DNA of 64,000 nucleotides, taken from NCBI RefSeq assembly GCF_016756775.1, contig NZ_JAERMU010000020.1:1-64000 (forward strand), in the 5' to 3' direction. Numbering within the stretch: position 1 is the first letter of the stretch; the number at the start of each line of letters is the position of its first letter. Below the pieces are notes generated by a model. That model was not told the origin of the DNA. It made no database searches and was given only the letters and a program-made list of their open reading frames with translations. Below are positions 28,096 through 36,686 of the stretch, piece by piece. This DNA comes from Dryocola clanedunensis subsp. sulfonylureivorans. GTDB taxonomy: Bacteria > Pseudomonadota > Gammaproteobacteria > Enterobacterales > Enterobacteriaceae. A program made the translations under genes and the position numbers.

Positions 28096-28107
28096 TGAGT
28101 AGCCCTG

Positions 28108-28893
28108 TTAGTGAGAGACGGAAATAGTGGGTTTCCAGCGTTTCTTATCCAGCTCAAAACCGGCGTGTTTATCCAGCCTGCGGGTACGGTCGCCCAGCGT
28201 CAGCTGGTCACGCCTGCCGGTGACGGTCTGCAGCGCTTCGCTGACGACCGGGGCGGTGACCATCCCCTGCTGTACCAGCGTGAGGTACTGGATCATCCCG
28301 GTGTAATCACGGCTAAGCCGGTTGAGGTTGCTTTCCAGCGTCCGGTCCGCGCTTTCGCGCCCCTCAAGCCAGCCTTTTTCCACCGCCTCTTTCCAGACGG
28401 CCTCCTCATCGCTGTTCTTTGGCCGAATTTCCGTGGGCACAACTGCGTCACTGCTAAGCCCGGCCAGCAGGTACTGCCGCCATCCCGGGGGATTACTGAC
28501 AAAACGCTCCGGAACCAGAATGTCGTAAACCTTGTTCGCGGTACGTATCTGGCCGGGGGTGATATGCGCCAGCGACTGTGCGGCGGTGATGACCGGCGGA
28601 AGCCAGCCCTGACGGCTGATGAGCGGGGCAAAGGTATACATTTTCTCAAGCGTGGCGGCCCGGGCGTTAAGACTCTGCCTGAGCTCCCATGCCCGCTGCG
28701 CCTTCCCGCCCCGGAAGCCAACCGTCTGACCGGCGTCGGTCAGCAGCTGCCACTGGGTGTCATTCAGGCCATGCTTGTTGACCGACTGCGGGTTGATAAA
28801 GTCATCAATATCCGGTGGCGGCGGGGCGGATGTGGCCAGAGCTGCCGCCGGCAGCACCAGTGCCAGGCAGAGTGATAGCTGAGTGAGCGTCAT
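28108..28893 (-). CDS. traI: TraI, DotC-like outer-membrane complex protein
   Basis: 261 residues with an N-terminal signal peptide (about 1-20, cleavage near ALA) and the DotC-type body (QGWLPPVITAAQ, VPERFVSNPPGWRQYL, GMIQYLTLVQQGMV). DotC homologues are usually lipoproteins, but no lipobox cysteine is visible here. It should act with TraH and TraN in the outer-membrane ring. The start overlaps the traH stop (ATGA). It is unrelated to the F-plasmid TraI relaxase. Confidence 0.88.
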   Translation of the reverse strand: MTLTQLSLCLALVLPAAALATSAPPPPDIDDFINPQSVNKHGLNDTQWQLLTDAGQTVGFRGGKAQRAWELRQSLNARAATLEKMYTFAPLISRQGWLPPVITAAQSLAHITPGQIRTANKVYDILVPERFVSNPPGWRQYLLAGLSSDAVVPTEIRPKNSDEEAVWKEAVEKGWLEGRESADRTLESNLNRLSRDYTGMIQYLTLVQQGMVTAPVVSEALQTVTGRRDQLTLGDRTRRLDKHAGFELDKKRWKPTISVSH

Positions 28894-29360
28894 GCCATCC
28901 TCCCTTTTAGCGGCAGCATGAAGTAAACGCGCAGGGAATCAGACCGCTGCTCGATACGGGCGCGCCAGTCCGTCTGCGTGCTGATGATGCGCAGTAGCGT
29001 GTTAAACGTGACGTTCTTTTCATGAATATTCACCGGCAGCGGAAGGCGGGTGCCGTTCCAGCTCATGGACAGCCCGCGCTGGTGAGCCAGCTGGGCAAGC
29101 AGCTCGATGGCGTCGCCATCCCAGTCCAGCGTGACGCGCTGTGAATTAGTGGTGATACGCGAAAATGAAGGCACCGGCACGGCGGCACTGAGTGCCCCGC
29201 CGAGCGCCATCGCTTGTTGTGTTGCCGCCAGCTGCTGAACCGGAGTGGGCTTAACCGGGGCCGGTTTGGGTAAAACGGGAACCGGTGACAAACACGTCAA
29301 TGCCTGACAGCCGGTCAGCAGCAGGGGCAGCAGCATGCTGAGGACAGGTTTATTAACCAT
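28890..29360 (-). CDS. traH: TraH, DotD-like lipoprotein
   Basis: 156 residues. The lipobox LLTGC puts the lipidated cysteine at about residue 18. The C-terminal domain (LDWDGDAIELLAQLAHQRGL, then NVTFNTLLRIISTQTDWRARI) is the secretin N-domain-like fold known for DotD. It should help assemble TraN in the outer membrane. Confidence 0.88.
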   Translation of the reverse strand: MVNKPVLSMLLPLLLTGCQALTCLSPVPVLPKPAPVKPTPVQQLAATQQAMALGGALSAAVPVPSFSRITTNSQRVTLDWDGDAIELLAQLAHQRGLSMSWNGTRLPLPVNIHEKNVTFNTLLRIISTQTDWRARIEQRSDSLRVYFMLPLKGRMA

Positions 29361-29433
29361 CGCAAACTCTCACAGGGTTAGGTGTTTTATGAAACGAATG
29401 AACGCGCCTCCGCGCCCGTGGCGTGGGGACAAA

Positions 29434-29913
29434 TCAGGCGGGTCGCCTGCTCAGCAGGGCGAGATACGTGGTGTAGACCTTGCGGGCATACTTCAGCCGA
29501 CGGGCTGAGTTGTTACGGGCAAACCCGGCGTTGTAGGAGCCGAGGCATTCCCAGGATATGCCGCACTTTTTCAGGCTGCGGGCGAGGATCCACGCGCCGA
29601 CCTGCACATTCAGACACGGGTTGGTCAGCAGCTCCCGGCGGTTTTTGATGACCCCGAGCGCGCGCAGCTCCGGGATGTGCGTGTCGTTTATCTGCATCAG
29701 GCCCAGGTCACGGCTGGCCACCTTGCCTTTGCGGATATTCTTTCCGACGGCCTTCGGGTTGAGGCTGCTTTCAACGATAGCGATGGCGCGCAGCAGTCTG
29801 GGATCCTGATGGTAGCGCGCGCCGGCTTCTTTAAAACAAAAGGCCCCGGCTGGCGCGGCCAGCATGAGCCCGGCCAGCGCAAGGGCGGGCAGACATCTGC
29901 GAAATACGGTCAT
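29434..29913 (-). CDS. pilT: PilT-type lytic transglycosylase
   Basis: 159 residues with a signal peptide (about 1-24) and an SLT domain: catalytic Glu in AIVESSLNP, the GLMQIN motif (SRDLGLMQIND) and the SYNAG motif. It opens peptidoglycan for pilus or channel assembly. In R64 this role belongs to pilT within the pil operon; here the gene sits between traH and the pilL-like gene. It is not the retraction ATPase named PilT in other systems. Confidence 0.88.
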   Translation of the reverse strand: MTVFRRCLPALALAGLMLAAPAGAFCFKEAGARYHQDPRLLRAIAIVESSLNPKAVGKNIRKGKVASRDLGLMQINDTHIPELRALGVIKNRRELLTNPCLNVQVGAWILARSLKKCGISWECLGSYNAGFARNNSARRLKYARKVYTTYLALLSRRPA

Positions 29914-29967
29914 GAGGACATCCTGAAAGGCGTTCTGTCGGCGCTGTGCCGTCAGGGGCCGGGGCGG

Positions 29968-30849
29968 TTACTGTGGTTTTTTGTCATCAACGGTCAGAAT
30001 GCACTGGGCTCGTCGAACACCGGCATATAACGGCGTTTGTGCGCTACCGTACAGCGTGAAGACGCTGTTCAGCATCGCCTCATAGCTGCCGGTAAACGTC
30101 AGCGGGGCATCAATGCGGTAGTTCACGGTGGTCAGCCAGTGAACGGTCCAGTTTTCTACCCCCGGTGCCGGGCATTTTTCACGGGCTGACCAGATGGACA
30201 GCGTATCGCGCAGCGTGCTGCCTGCAGCCGCCTGCCAGGTGGTCAGTACCGGAACGGGTTTGGCCGCTACCGGTGTTGCGACAAAGGGGTTCTTGTCTGA
30301 AGCGGGCTTCGCGGGTTTGACCGGCGGCTTCGCACCGGCCTGCCCGGTGATGGACACCCGGTGTGTTTTCCAGTCGATAGCGGCCTCAAGGTGCTCTTCG
30401 CGCAGCATCTTGTTGAGCACATACGGCCACTGGTCGTTACCCCGCCAGCGTATGGCGTGTTTGACCTCGGGCTTCAGGCCCTGTGCGTAATGCTGTTTCC
30501 AGCCGACAGGCGCGATACGGGTGACGGCCTGACGCAGCGTACGTGCAGAGCCGCCGGGTACCAGGGGTAACGTTGCCGGGCGGCTGCCGGTGCTTTGCGG
30601 TGCGGACCGTGTCTTGTGGAGGGACGGGCCGGTTGTCAGAGGCTGAGCGGGTGTTGCTGGCATTGTCCGGGGTTCATGTTGTCCCCGGGCGCGCCTGAGC
30701 GTTTCCCAGGCCTGCGCAATAACCGGCACCTGGGCTTCAATCAGCTGGCCCACGACCTGGTCGGCAGGCTCGGGCGGCGGAAGTGATGATGTTAACGCGC
30801 AGCCTGTCAGCATCACGGGTGACAGGGCGAGAGGAAAAAGGTATTTCAT
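29968..30849 (-). CDS. pilL: PilL-like lipoprotein with TcpQ-type C-terminus
   Basis: 293 residues. The lipobox is MLTGC with the cysteine at residue 17. There is a Pro/Thr-rich linker and two short domains: GWKQHYAQGLKPEVKHAI...DWKTHRVSI, and a second, AGSTLRDTLSIWSAR...FTGSYEAMLNSVFTLYG, which resembles the TcpQ C-terminal family that guides secretins. In R64, pilL lies upstream of pilM; here it follows pilV. Confidence 0.72.
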   Translation of the reverse strand: MKYLFPLALSPVMLTGCALTSSLPPPEPADQVVGQLIEAQVPVIAQAWETLRRARGQHEPRTMPATPAQPLTTGPSLHKTRSAPQSTGSRPATLPLVPGGSARTLRQAVTRIAPVGWKQHYAQGLKPEVKHAIRWRGNDQWPYVLNKMLREEHLEAAIDWKTHRVSITGQAGAKPPVKPAKPASDKNPFVATPVAAKPVPVLTTWQAAAGSTLRDTLSIWSAREKCPAPGVENWTVHWLTTVNYRIDAPLTFTGSYEAMLNSVFTLYGSAQTPLYAGVRRAQCILTVDDKKPQ

Positions 30850-30985
30850 CCAGGATATTCCATTGCTCCCGGCCTTGCGGGCCAGGAGCAGTCAGGGGCA
30901 AAAAAGGAAAGCCGAACCCGCAGGGCTGCGTGGTCCAAAAGCGTTTTAAAGCGGGAACAGGAAATGTCACCGGGAAAGGTCGGTA

Positions 30986-32353
30986 TCAGTAAACCCAGTT
31001 AGCGATACAGGCAGGACGATTCATTGTACAGGTCGAGCCTCCGCTGTGTCCGGAGCAGCTACCGACATCATCTACAACGGCAAGTCCGCCCATGCCGACG
31101 GTGACCAGAGTGACCATGCTGTTATTTCTGTTGGGCATATCGAATCCCCCGGGCTGCCATTCATAATCTGTACCACTAGAGTTAATTGTTTTGGTCCAGA
31201 ATCTGCCCTCCTCATCGAGTTTTGCGTAAAACATATCGTAGCCTGACTTCCCGGACGTTTTGATCCCGCAGGAAATAGTCTGCGGCTTCGGCATTTTCAG
31301 GCCACCGCCCGCTGAGGACCATTTGCCGGAGATGCAGAACAGGGGGCTGCCGATAGTGTCGCGGCTGAAAAGCCCGTTAGGGCTGCAGGCTGTCCCCGCC
31401 ACGTTCACCTTATCGAGTTGCAGCACCTCCCCGGTGGCCAGTCGTCCGTTTGCACGCACGGTGGCGCCCTGCATAGCGGCGCTGGCGGTGACCGATTTCG
31501 CGCTGACGGCATTGCTGGCCGTCAGGTTCTGGGTGTTGACCGCAGAGCTTGCGGTCAGGATGTTGGTGTTGACCCTGCTGCTCGCACTCAAATCCCGCGT
31601 GCTGATGGACTGGTTTGCCGTCAGCGTGTTGGTGGTGACCTTATCGCTGGCCGTCAGGATTTTCGTATTCACCGTCGCGGCGTTGCTGATGTTGTTCGCA
31701 TCCATATCCAGTGCGGTTTTCATCTGATTCAGCGCCGGGTGACCGTCAACGGAATAGCGGTACAGACGGTCACCGGCACCCGCGCCGCCGCCCAGCTTGT
31801 CTGAGGGAATGAAGGTGACCAGATGGCCCGGCGTCGAGCTCAGGCCGTAGTCGGTCAGTTTCACCTCCCAGCCGCCGAACGCGCCCTGCGCAATATTTCG
31901 CTCATGCACGTAGCCGGCCATGCCGCCCGCCTTTGCCGAGATGGTTCGCAGACCGTCGAACGGGATTTCCGTCCCGTTTTCGGTCATCACAAACCCCACC
32001 AGGCGGGTACTGAATTTCGGGTTGACGGCAATCAGGATTTTGTAGGTCTGATTTGCGTTATTAGTGAGGGAGAAGCCGGGCACCAGATAGCCTGCGTCCC
32101 GCAGCGCCTCCGGTGTCACCCGTCCGGGCTGTCCGACTTTTACCGTGCGGGCAAGGTCGGTGTAATTGTCGTGAATGTAAGCCGTCGCCGCGCTGCTCAC
32201 TGCTTTCATATGGATCGCGGTGTGATTGTACTCAAGCTCATTGAGGCTTTGTTTCTTGTAAAAACCCCAGACGATAAGCATGCCCAGGATGATGATGAGG
32301 ACGAACATCATTTCAGGCAGCGTGACGCCGGCGTGTATTTTCCGTGTTTTCAA
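30986..32353 (-). CDS. pilV: PilV, minor pilin and tip adhesin of the thin pilus
   Basis: 455 residues from the TTG at 32353, which overlaps the pilU stop as TTGA and has GGAG upstream. The prepilin signal is KIHAG/VTLPEM followed by a hydrophobic helix, so it is processed by PilU. A spacer of about eight 11-residue repeats precedes a Cys- and Gly-rich C-terminal domain, which in R64 recognises recipient lipopolysaccharide. No shufflon segments or rci recombinase gene follow, so the tip appears fixed. Confidence 0.9.
   Translation of the reverse strand: MKTRKIHAGVTLPEMMFVLIIILGMLIVWGFYKKQSLNELEYNHTAIHMKAVSSAATAYIHDNYTDLARTVKVGQPGRVTPEALRDAGYLVPGFSLTNNANQTYKILIAVNPKFSTRLVGFVMTENGTEIPFDGLRTISAKAGGMAGYVHERNIAQGAFGGWEVKLTDYGLSSTPGHLVTFIPSDKLGGGAGAGDRLYRYSVDGHPALNQMKTALDMDANNISNAATVNTKILTASDKVTTNTLTANQSISTRDLSASSRVNTNILTASSAVNTQNLTASNAVSAKSVTASAAMQGATVRANGRLATGEVLQLDKVNVAGTACSPNGLFSRDTIGSPLFCISGKWSSAGGGLKMPKPQTISCGIKTSGKSGYDMFYAKLDEEGRFWTKTINSSGTDYEWQPGGFDMPNRNNSMVTLVTVGMGGLAVVDDVGSCSGHSGGSTCTMNRPACIANWVY
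31406..31672 (-). repeat. Eight 11-residue tandem repeats in PilV
   Basis: The coding sequence is built of 33-base units giving NTKILTASDKV, TTNTLTANQSI, STRDLSASSRV, NTNILTASSAV, NTQNLTASNAV and three weaker copies. The regular period suggests a stalk between pilin helix and adhesin tip. Confidence 0.85.
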
Positions 32354-32976
32354 ATGCTCATTCTCCAGGTACCGGTAAGGAAGGGCTGACAAAGTCCGTA
32401 CAGCGTGGAAAAAAACACCACGAAAGGTGCAAGAGGAAGCGCCTGCGCGCGTAAATGTCGTGCGCTCAGGGCCATCAGCAGCAGGCCTGCCAGCATCAGG
32501 GCAAATGCCGTGGTCAGTGAGAAAAGTCCGGCGAATCCACTCATCATCCAGACATCCCCCATCCCCAGCGCCTCACGACCATACAACCGCGTAAACCCCC
32601 GGCGCAGCGCAGCCAGCAGCAGCCACACGGCGGTCATGTCCTGCACGGCGTTGAGCTTGTCACCGGGGCACAGCACAAGGGCGCAGAGACAAAAGGGGGC
32701 GGTGAACTCCAGCGGAAGCCAGCGGTTAGACAGGTCGGTGATGACAAAAGAGAGGCTGAAGACATACAGCATCAGTAGCCGGGATGCCGGCAGGTAGCGG
32801 GCTGACAGGACATCCGGGATGAGCGCAAGAATGCACAGGGTGAAGCCTGAATACAGCAGCCAGCAGAGGCCGCGCTTTAGCTGCCTGCCGTCATGCCGGC
32901 GAATAAACCACCGGCTGGCGTCCAGCGACAGCCAGGGCAAAAGCACGGCCAGCAGTACAAAGACCAGGGCCGTCAT
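32350..32976 (-). CDS. pilU: PilU, prepilin peptidase (A24 family)
   Basis: 208 residues with about six membrane segments. The two catalytic aspartates are seen in VITDLSNRWLP and in the GMGDVWMM (GxGD) motif. It cleaves the leader peptides of PilS and PilV. The N-terminal cysteine-rich methylase part of larger family members is absent, as in R64 PilU. Confidence 0.88.
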   Translation of the reverse strand: MTALVFVLLAVLLPWLSLDASRWFIRRHDGRQLKRGLCWLLYSGFTLCILALIPDVLSARYLPASRLLMLYVFSLSFVITDLSNRWLPLEFTAPFCLCALVLCPGDKLNAVQDMTAVWLLLAALRRGFTRLYGREALGMGDVWMMSGFAGLFSLTTAFALMLAGLLLMALSARHLRAQALPLAPFVVFFSTLYGLCQPFLTGTWRMSI

Positions 32977-33034
32977 AAGGGAGCCTTTATCGCAACATCA
33001 GTATGCAGGCGGACAGTCCGCCTGCGCATGTTCA

Positions 33035-33604
33035 TCAGGTATTGCTGATAAATTCCAGCGTATTGGTTCCAGTCGCCCCTTTATCAGACAGGCACTGGCT
33101 GCTGGCATCCGTCGGGGTGATCGTGCCGTCGGTCTGCTCGCCGTTGATGGCGATATGGTCAACCACCGCGCTGCCGCTGATTTTAACGGCAAGCGTTGCG
33201 CAGACGTTCTGAGGGATCCCGTCGTAGGTGAGCTTAAAGCCGGTGTTATTGCCGTTAGCATCCGCAACGGGTGCGACGGTCACATGCCCGCTCCAGGCGT
33301 TCTGCAGGGTGGCCGAACCGGTTGTTTTATCGCCGGTGATGTTCATGGTTTCCGGGACGCCACCAAACTGAATGAGAATACCGGTCATTTCCGTTTCGCT
33401 GGCGTAATCATAAATCCCCTTCTGCTTGAGCAGAGAGTGCGTCTTACCCAGCATGAAGTGGATGTTCTGTATCTCATCATTAATGGAGTTGCTGTTACCC
33501 GCTGATTTGGACATCGTGATCACGCCGACGATGATAGCCAGCACGACGACAAGCCATAAGATTATCTCCATCAGGGTCGTGCCCTTGTGAGGTTGGGTTT
33601 TCAT
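33035..33604 (-). CDS. pilS: PilS, major type IVb prepilin
   Basis: 189 residues. A short basic leader MKTQPHKG precedes the cleavage site G/TTLMEIILWLVVVLAIIVG and its hydrophobic helix. Two cysteines (in NVCATL and SQCLSDKG) fit the type IVb C-terminal disulfide. It is the shaft subunit of the thin pilus. Confidence 0.92.
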   Translation of the reverse strand: MKTQPHKGTTLMEIILWLVVVLAIIVGVITMSKSAGNSNSINDEIQNIHFMLGKTHSLLKQKGIYDYASETEMTGILIQFGGVPETMNITGDKTTGSATLQNAWSGHVTVAPVADANGNNTGFKLTYDGIPQNVCATLAVKISGSAVVDHIAINGEQTDGTITPTDASSQCLSDKGATGTNTLEFISNT

Positions 33605-33618
33605 AGTTTTCCTTAGGG

Positions 33619-34725
33619 TTAGCTGCCGATGCCGGCAAGGTTAGAAATAGACTGGGTGGCATACACAATGGCCATCAGGTAGCTGGTCACCAGGCACAGG
33701 CAAATGCCGGACAGCCAGGCAAGACGGGATTTAACCCGCCGGACGGCGTGGGTCAGCCAGGTGTGGGCAAAGTTTTCGATAATTTCCTCACCGTTGTCGC
33801 CGCCGGTAAGCAGGATGAGCTTGTTCACGCATTCCCGGGAGGGAAAGTCGAAGCCGGTGTTCTTCAGGGCCATTCCCAGGTGCGCGCCGCTGTTCACTTC
33901 GCGGCGGGCCGCATCCAGACGTTCCAGAAGCCAGGGCGAAGCGTGACGGCTGAGAATGTTGAAGCAGTCCAGCACCTGGAGGTTTGCCCGCTGCAGGGCC
34001 GCCAGGTTCAGCAGAAAGCTCACCCCCTGAATGTCCCGGTAGATTGACCAGGGCATCATCAGATCCAGCCGCTTTCTGATGTGTCCGGTGTAGTTTCCCA
34101 GCGACCAGATAACCAGGCTTATCAGAATGAAGAGCAGGATCAGCAGCGCAGGTCCGTTGACCGTGACGGCCTCTGAAAGGGTCGCTACCCATTTCAGCGC
34201 GCCGGTCCAGTTCTCCCGGGGGGCGAGACGGCTGAGTTTGGGGATAAACTCCACGGTGAAGGTGTACATCAGAAAGAACATCGAACTTAGCAGCAGCAGC
34301 GGATAGGCCAGCGTGCTGATACATTCAAAGAGCATTGAGGTGGTGCTGTCCACGACTTTAATGGTGCGCCTGAGGGCGTCAGCTAGTTTCCCGTCAAGCA
34401 GCCCGGCACCAATCAGGGCGACCTCCTGAGGCGGCACCCATTCGGCCAGCGCGATATCCAGCTTCTGCCCGTTGTTCAGGGCGGTCATACAGTCCTTGAT
34501 GCAGTGTGCGGTGCTGTTTTCGGGCTTCTCACCAAAGTCGGTGGTCACCAGGTAAATGTCGTTCAGCGCCGGCATCAGCTGCCGGTTGTTATCGAGCAGG
34601 AAGGCCAGCTCTTCGTAGAGCGCGCGCCGCTCACGTGAGGAGAAGGTTTTTTGGCCGACGTACTGATTCAGGCGCTGAAAGTTGTCCTTTACCGCTGCCA
34701 GCAGCGGGTTGTCCGTCAGTCGCAC
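33619..34725 (-). CDS. pilR: PilR, inner-membrane platform protein (GspF family)
   Basis: 368 residues with GspF-type repeats and three to four membrane segments (near 140-160, 190-212 and 340-362). The conserved HCIKDCMTALNNGQKLDIALAE-like region is seen in pieces (DCMTALNNGQKLDIALAE). It anchors pilus assembly and contacts PilQ. Its start overlaps the pilQ stop. Confidence 0.9.
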   Translation of the reverse strand: MRLTDNPLLAAVKDNFQRLNQYVGQKTFSSRERRALYEELAFLLDNNRQLMPALNDIYLVTTDFGEKPENSTAHCIKDCMTALNNGQKLDIALAEWVPPQEVALIGAGLLDGKLADALRRTIKVVDSTTSMLFECISTLAYPLLLLSSMFFLMYTFTVEFIPKLSRLAPRENWTGALKWVATLSEAVTVNGPALLILLFILISLVIWSLGNYTGHIRKRLDLMMPWSIYRDIQGVSFLLNLAALQRANLQVLDCFNILSRHASPWLLERLDAARREVNSGAHLGMALKNTGFDFPSRECVNKLILLTGGDNGEEIIENFAHTWLTHAVRRVKSRLAWLSGICLCLVTSYLMAIVYATQSISNLAGIGS

Positions 34726-36206
34726 AGAAACTCCTTATCCTCATCAAGGGGGCAAATTTTGTGGGCGTGAAGCGGATCGACCAGGCCGGCGTTGATGACG
34801 CGAATAAGATGTTCATGGCGCGTTATTCCGCCTTCCTCCCGGTGCCAGTGCCGGCGTGCCGCCAGACGACCTTCTTCCTTATAGATTTTCATCATCCGGA
34901 TAGTCGGCTTCACCACTTCGGCCACCACGATCCTGCCGGTTACCCCCTGGCTGACGCTGCTGCCCATGACCTCCTTGCGGCAGTGTGAACAGCCCTGCGG
35001 ATTGCGAAAACGCACGCTGGCGGTATCACAGTGATCCTGGACCAGGGCCTTATCAGCAAAAGCCATCTGCGCGCTCACCTCATCCCACGTCAGGCAGCAG
35101 GCGGGGCACAGCGTCTGTACCAGGCGCTGGCTGATAAGCCCGACCATCAGCTGCGGATCGGCAAGGGTTGCAAGGGACAAACCGAAGGTCATCAGACGCT
35201 CAGGAATGGTAAAGGCATCATTGGAGTGCAGGGTGGTCAGAATAATGTGTCCGGTCTGGGCGGCAACGGTGGCCGTTCTGGCGGAGTTCAGGCAGCGTAT
35301 CTCCCCAATCACCATCGCGTCCGGATCAAGGCGTAAACCGGCGGTCATGGTTCTCACCCAGGCATCAGAAAGCTCTTCCGGATTATTACGGTCGGCCACA
35401 ATGGCAATCTGCACGCCGGCAATTTTTCCTTCTGGCGGATCCTCAACGGCAATGAGGTTTTTTTTGCCTCCGGTGAGCGCCATATAGCGGCTGGCCATAC
35501 TGCGCAGGGTGGTGCTTTTTCCCGAGCCGGTCGGGCCGGACAGCACCATCATCCCTTCGGGCTTGCCCAGCTGCTCCTCGATAATCGCCCGCTGTTCGGG
35601 CAGGAAGCCCAGCGCCTCAAGGGTCGGGGGCGTGTCGGCGTCGTCTGGGATGATTCGCATCACCACGTTCAGGCCGTAGACGGTCGGCGTATGCGCATAG
35701 CGCGCCCCGAAAAGGCCCAGGTCCTTAACGAACTCTTCTTTCAGACGACCGTCCTGCTGGCGCGTCGCAATAAAGTTCTTTTCGGCCATGTCGCACATCG
35801 ACTGATAAATGGTCGAGGCCATTGCCTCACCTTCTTCCGTTTTGCCGGTGTCGATATCTTCCAGGTCACCGTTGATGCGAAACAGCGTGCGGGAGATGCC
35901 CGCTTCGCCAATGCGCAGATGGATATCAGACGCGCCGACGTGCATCGCCTGCTGGAACATGTCGCGCACCTTGCGCTGGTTCTCGCTGGTCACAACCAGC
36001 GAGGCCTTGTCCTCCTGCTGTAGCTTAAGCTGCGCAAATTCCACGAACTCGGGCTCGCGTCCGGTTTTGTCCCGGACCTGACGGCAGAACGACTGGATCT
36101 GCTGATGGCCCCGGTCGTTTTGCGAAACAAGAAACTTATCGGCGCTGAGATAAACGTATTCGGCGATGGCGGCGGGAATGAGTATGTCGTGAAGAGAGAT
36201 ATCCAT
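34716..36206 (-). CDS. pilQ: PilQ, pilus assembly ATPase (GspE/PilB family)
   Basis: 496 residues. Walker A is GPTGSGKSTT near residue 227, Walker B is AMVIGEIRCLNSA near 305, and the His box is GHIILTTLHSND. The C-terminal zinc site is present (LCPACC and CSHCRK). The family also shows SDIHLRIGEAG near 115. It powers PilS polymerisation. In Pseudomonas the name PilQ means a secretin, which does not apply here. Confidence 0.93.
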   Translation of the reverse strand: MDISLHDILIPAAIAEYVYLSADKFLVSQNDRGHQQIQSFCRQVRDKTGREPEFVEFAQLKLQQEDKASLVVTSENQRKVRDMFQQAMHVGASDIHLRIGEAGISRTLFRINGDLEDIDTGKTEEGEAMASTIYQSMCDMAEKNFIATRQQDGRLKEEFVKDLGLFGARYAHTPTVYGLNVVMRIIPDDADTPPTLEALGFLPEQRAIIEEQLGKPEGMMVLSGPTGSGKSTTLRSMASRYMALTGGKKNLIAVEDPPEGKIAGVQIAIVADRNNPEELSDAWVRTMTAGLRLDPDAMVIGEIRCLNSARTATVAAQTGHIILTTLHSNDAFTIPERLMTFGLSLATLADPQLMVGLISQRLVQTLCPACCLTWDEVSAQMAFADKALVQDHCDTASVRFRNPQGCSHCRKEVMGSSVSQGVTGRIVVAEVVKPTIRMMKIYKEEGRLAARRHWHREEGGITRHEHLIRVINAGLVDPLHAHKICPLDEDKEFLCD

Positions 36207-36212
36207 TGAACC

Positions 36213-36686
36213 TCAGGGCATCATTGGCAGGGAGATAACCCGCCCGCTATGGTCGGTCACTGACACGGCCCGGGCGCTGATTTTTTTGACGGTGAATTCA
36301 CTGCCCGGCACGGGCTGGCCCGTCGCGACAAACGCGACAGCGCCATCGGACAGCACAAGGCGTGCGCTCAGGTGCGTACCTGCGCCGGATATTTCCCGCA
36401 CCCGGGGGAGCGCTGGGGACTGACGGGTCGGTTTCACCTCAGTCTTGCCAGCCGACGGGGTGGCCATCGGAGCAGGGATCTCTTCCCCGCTGATCCCTCG
36501 TTTTGCCTTATCCCGCGCCGCCTGGGCTTCATACAGAATGGTTTGCGACTGGATTTGCTCCAGACGCGCAAAGGTCAGGCTTTGCGCGGGGGCGGCCTCA
36601 GGCGTCTGAACTGAGGCGCAGACCGGCAGGGACAGCAGGGCGGTAAGCAGGAGCGCCCGCCTTGCCGGGGCGTTAGTGTGCGGCAT
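36213..36686 (-). CDS. pilP: PilP, type IV pilus biogenesis protein
   Basis: 157 residues from the ATG at 36686 (GGAG six bases upstream; it lies inside the end of pilO). A signal peptide covers about residues 1-25. The C-terminal half (TFARLEQIQSQTILYEAQAAR as LARLEQIQSQT-like, then ISARAVSVTDHSGRVISLP) resembles GspC/PilP-type periplasmic connectors. It probably bridges PilO and the secretin PilN. Confidence 0.82.
   Translation of the reverse strand: MPHTNAPARRALLLTALLSLPVCASVQTPEAAPAQSLTFARLEQIQSQTILYEAQAARDKAKRGISGEEIPAPMATPSAGKTEVKPTRQSPALPRVREISGAGTHLSARLVLSDGAVAFVATGQPVPGSEFTVKKISARAVSVTDHSGRVISLPMMP

Noticed and set aside
30850..30985. Shufflon segment after pilV
   Set aside because: No 19-base shufflon repeats of the R64 type and no recombinase gene are visible.
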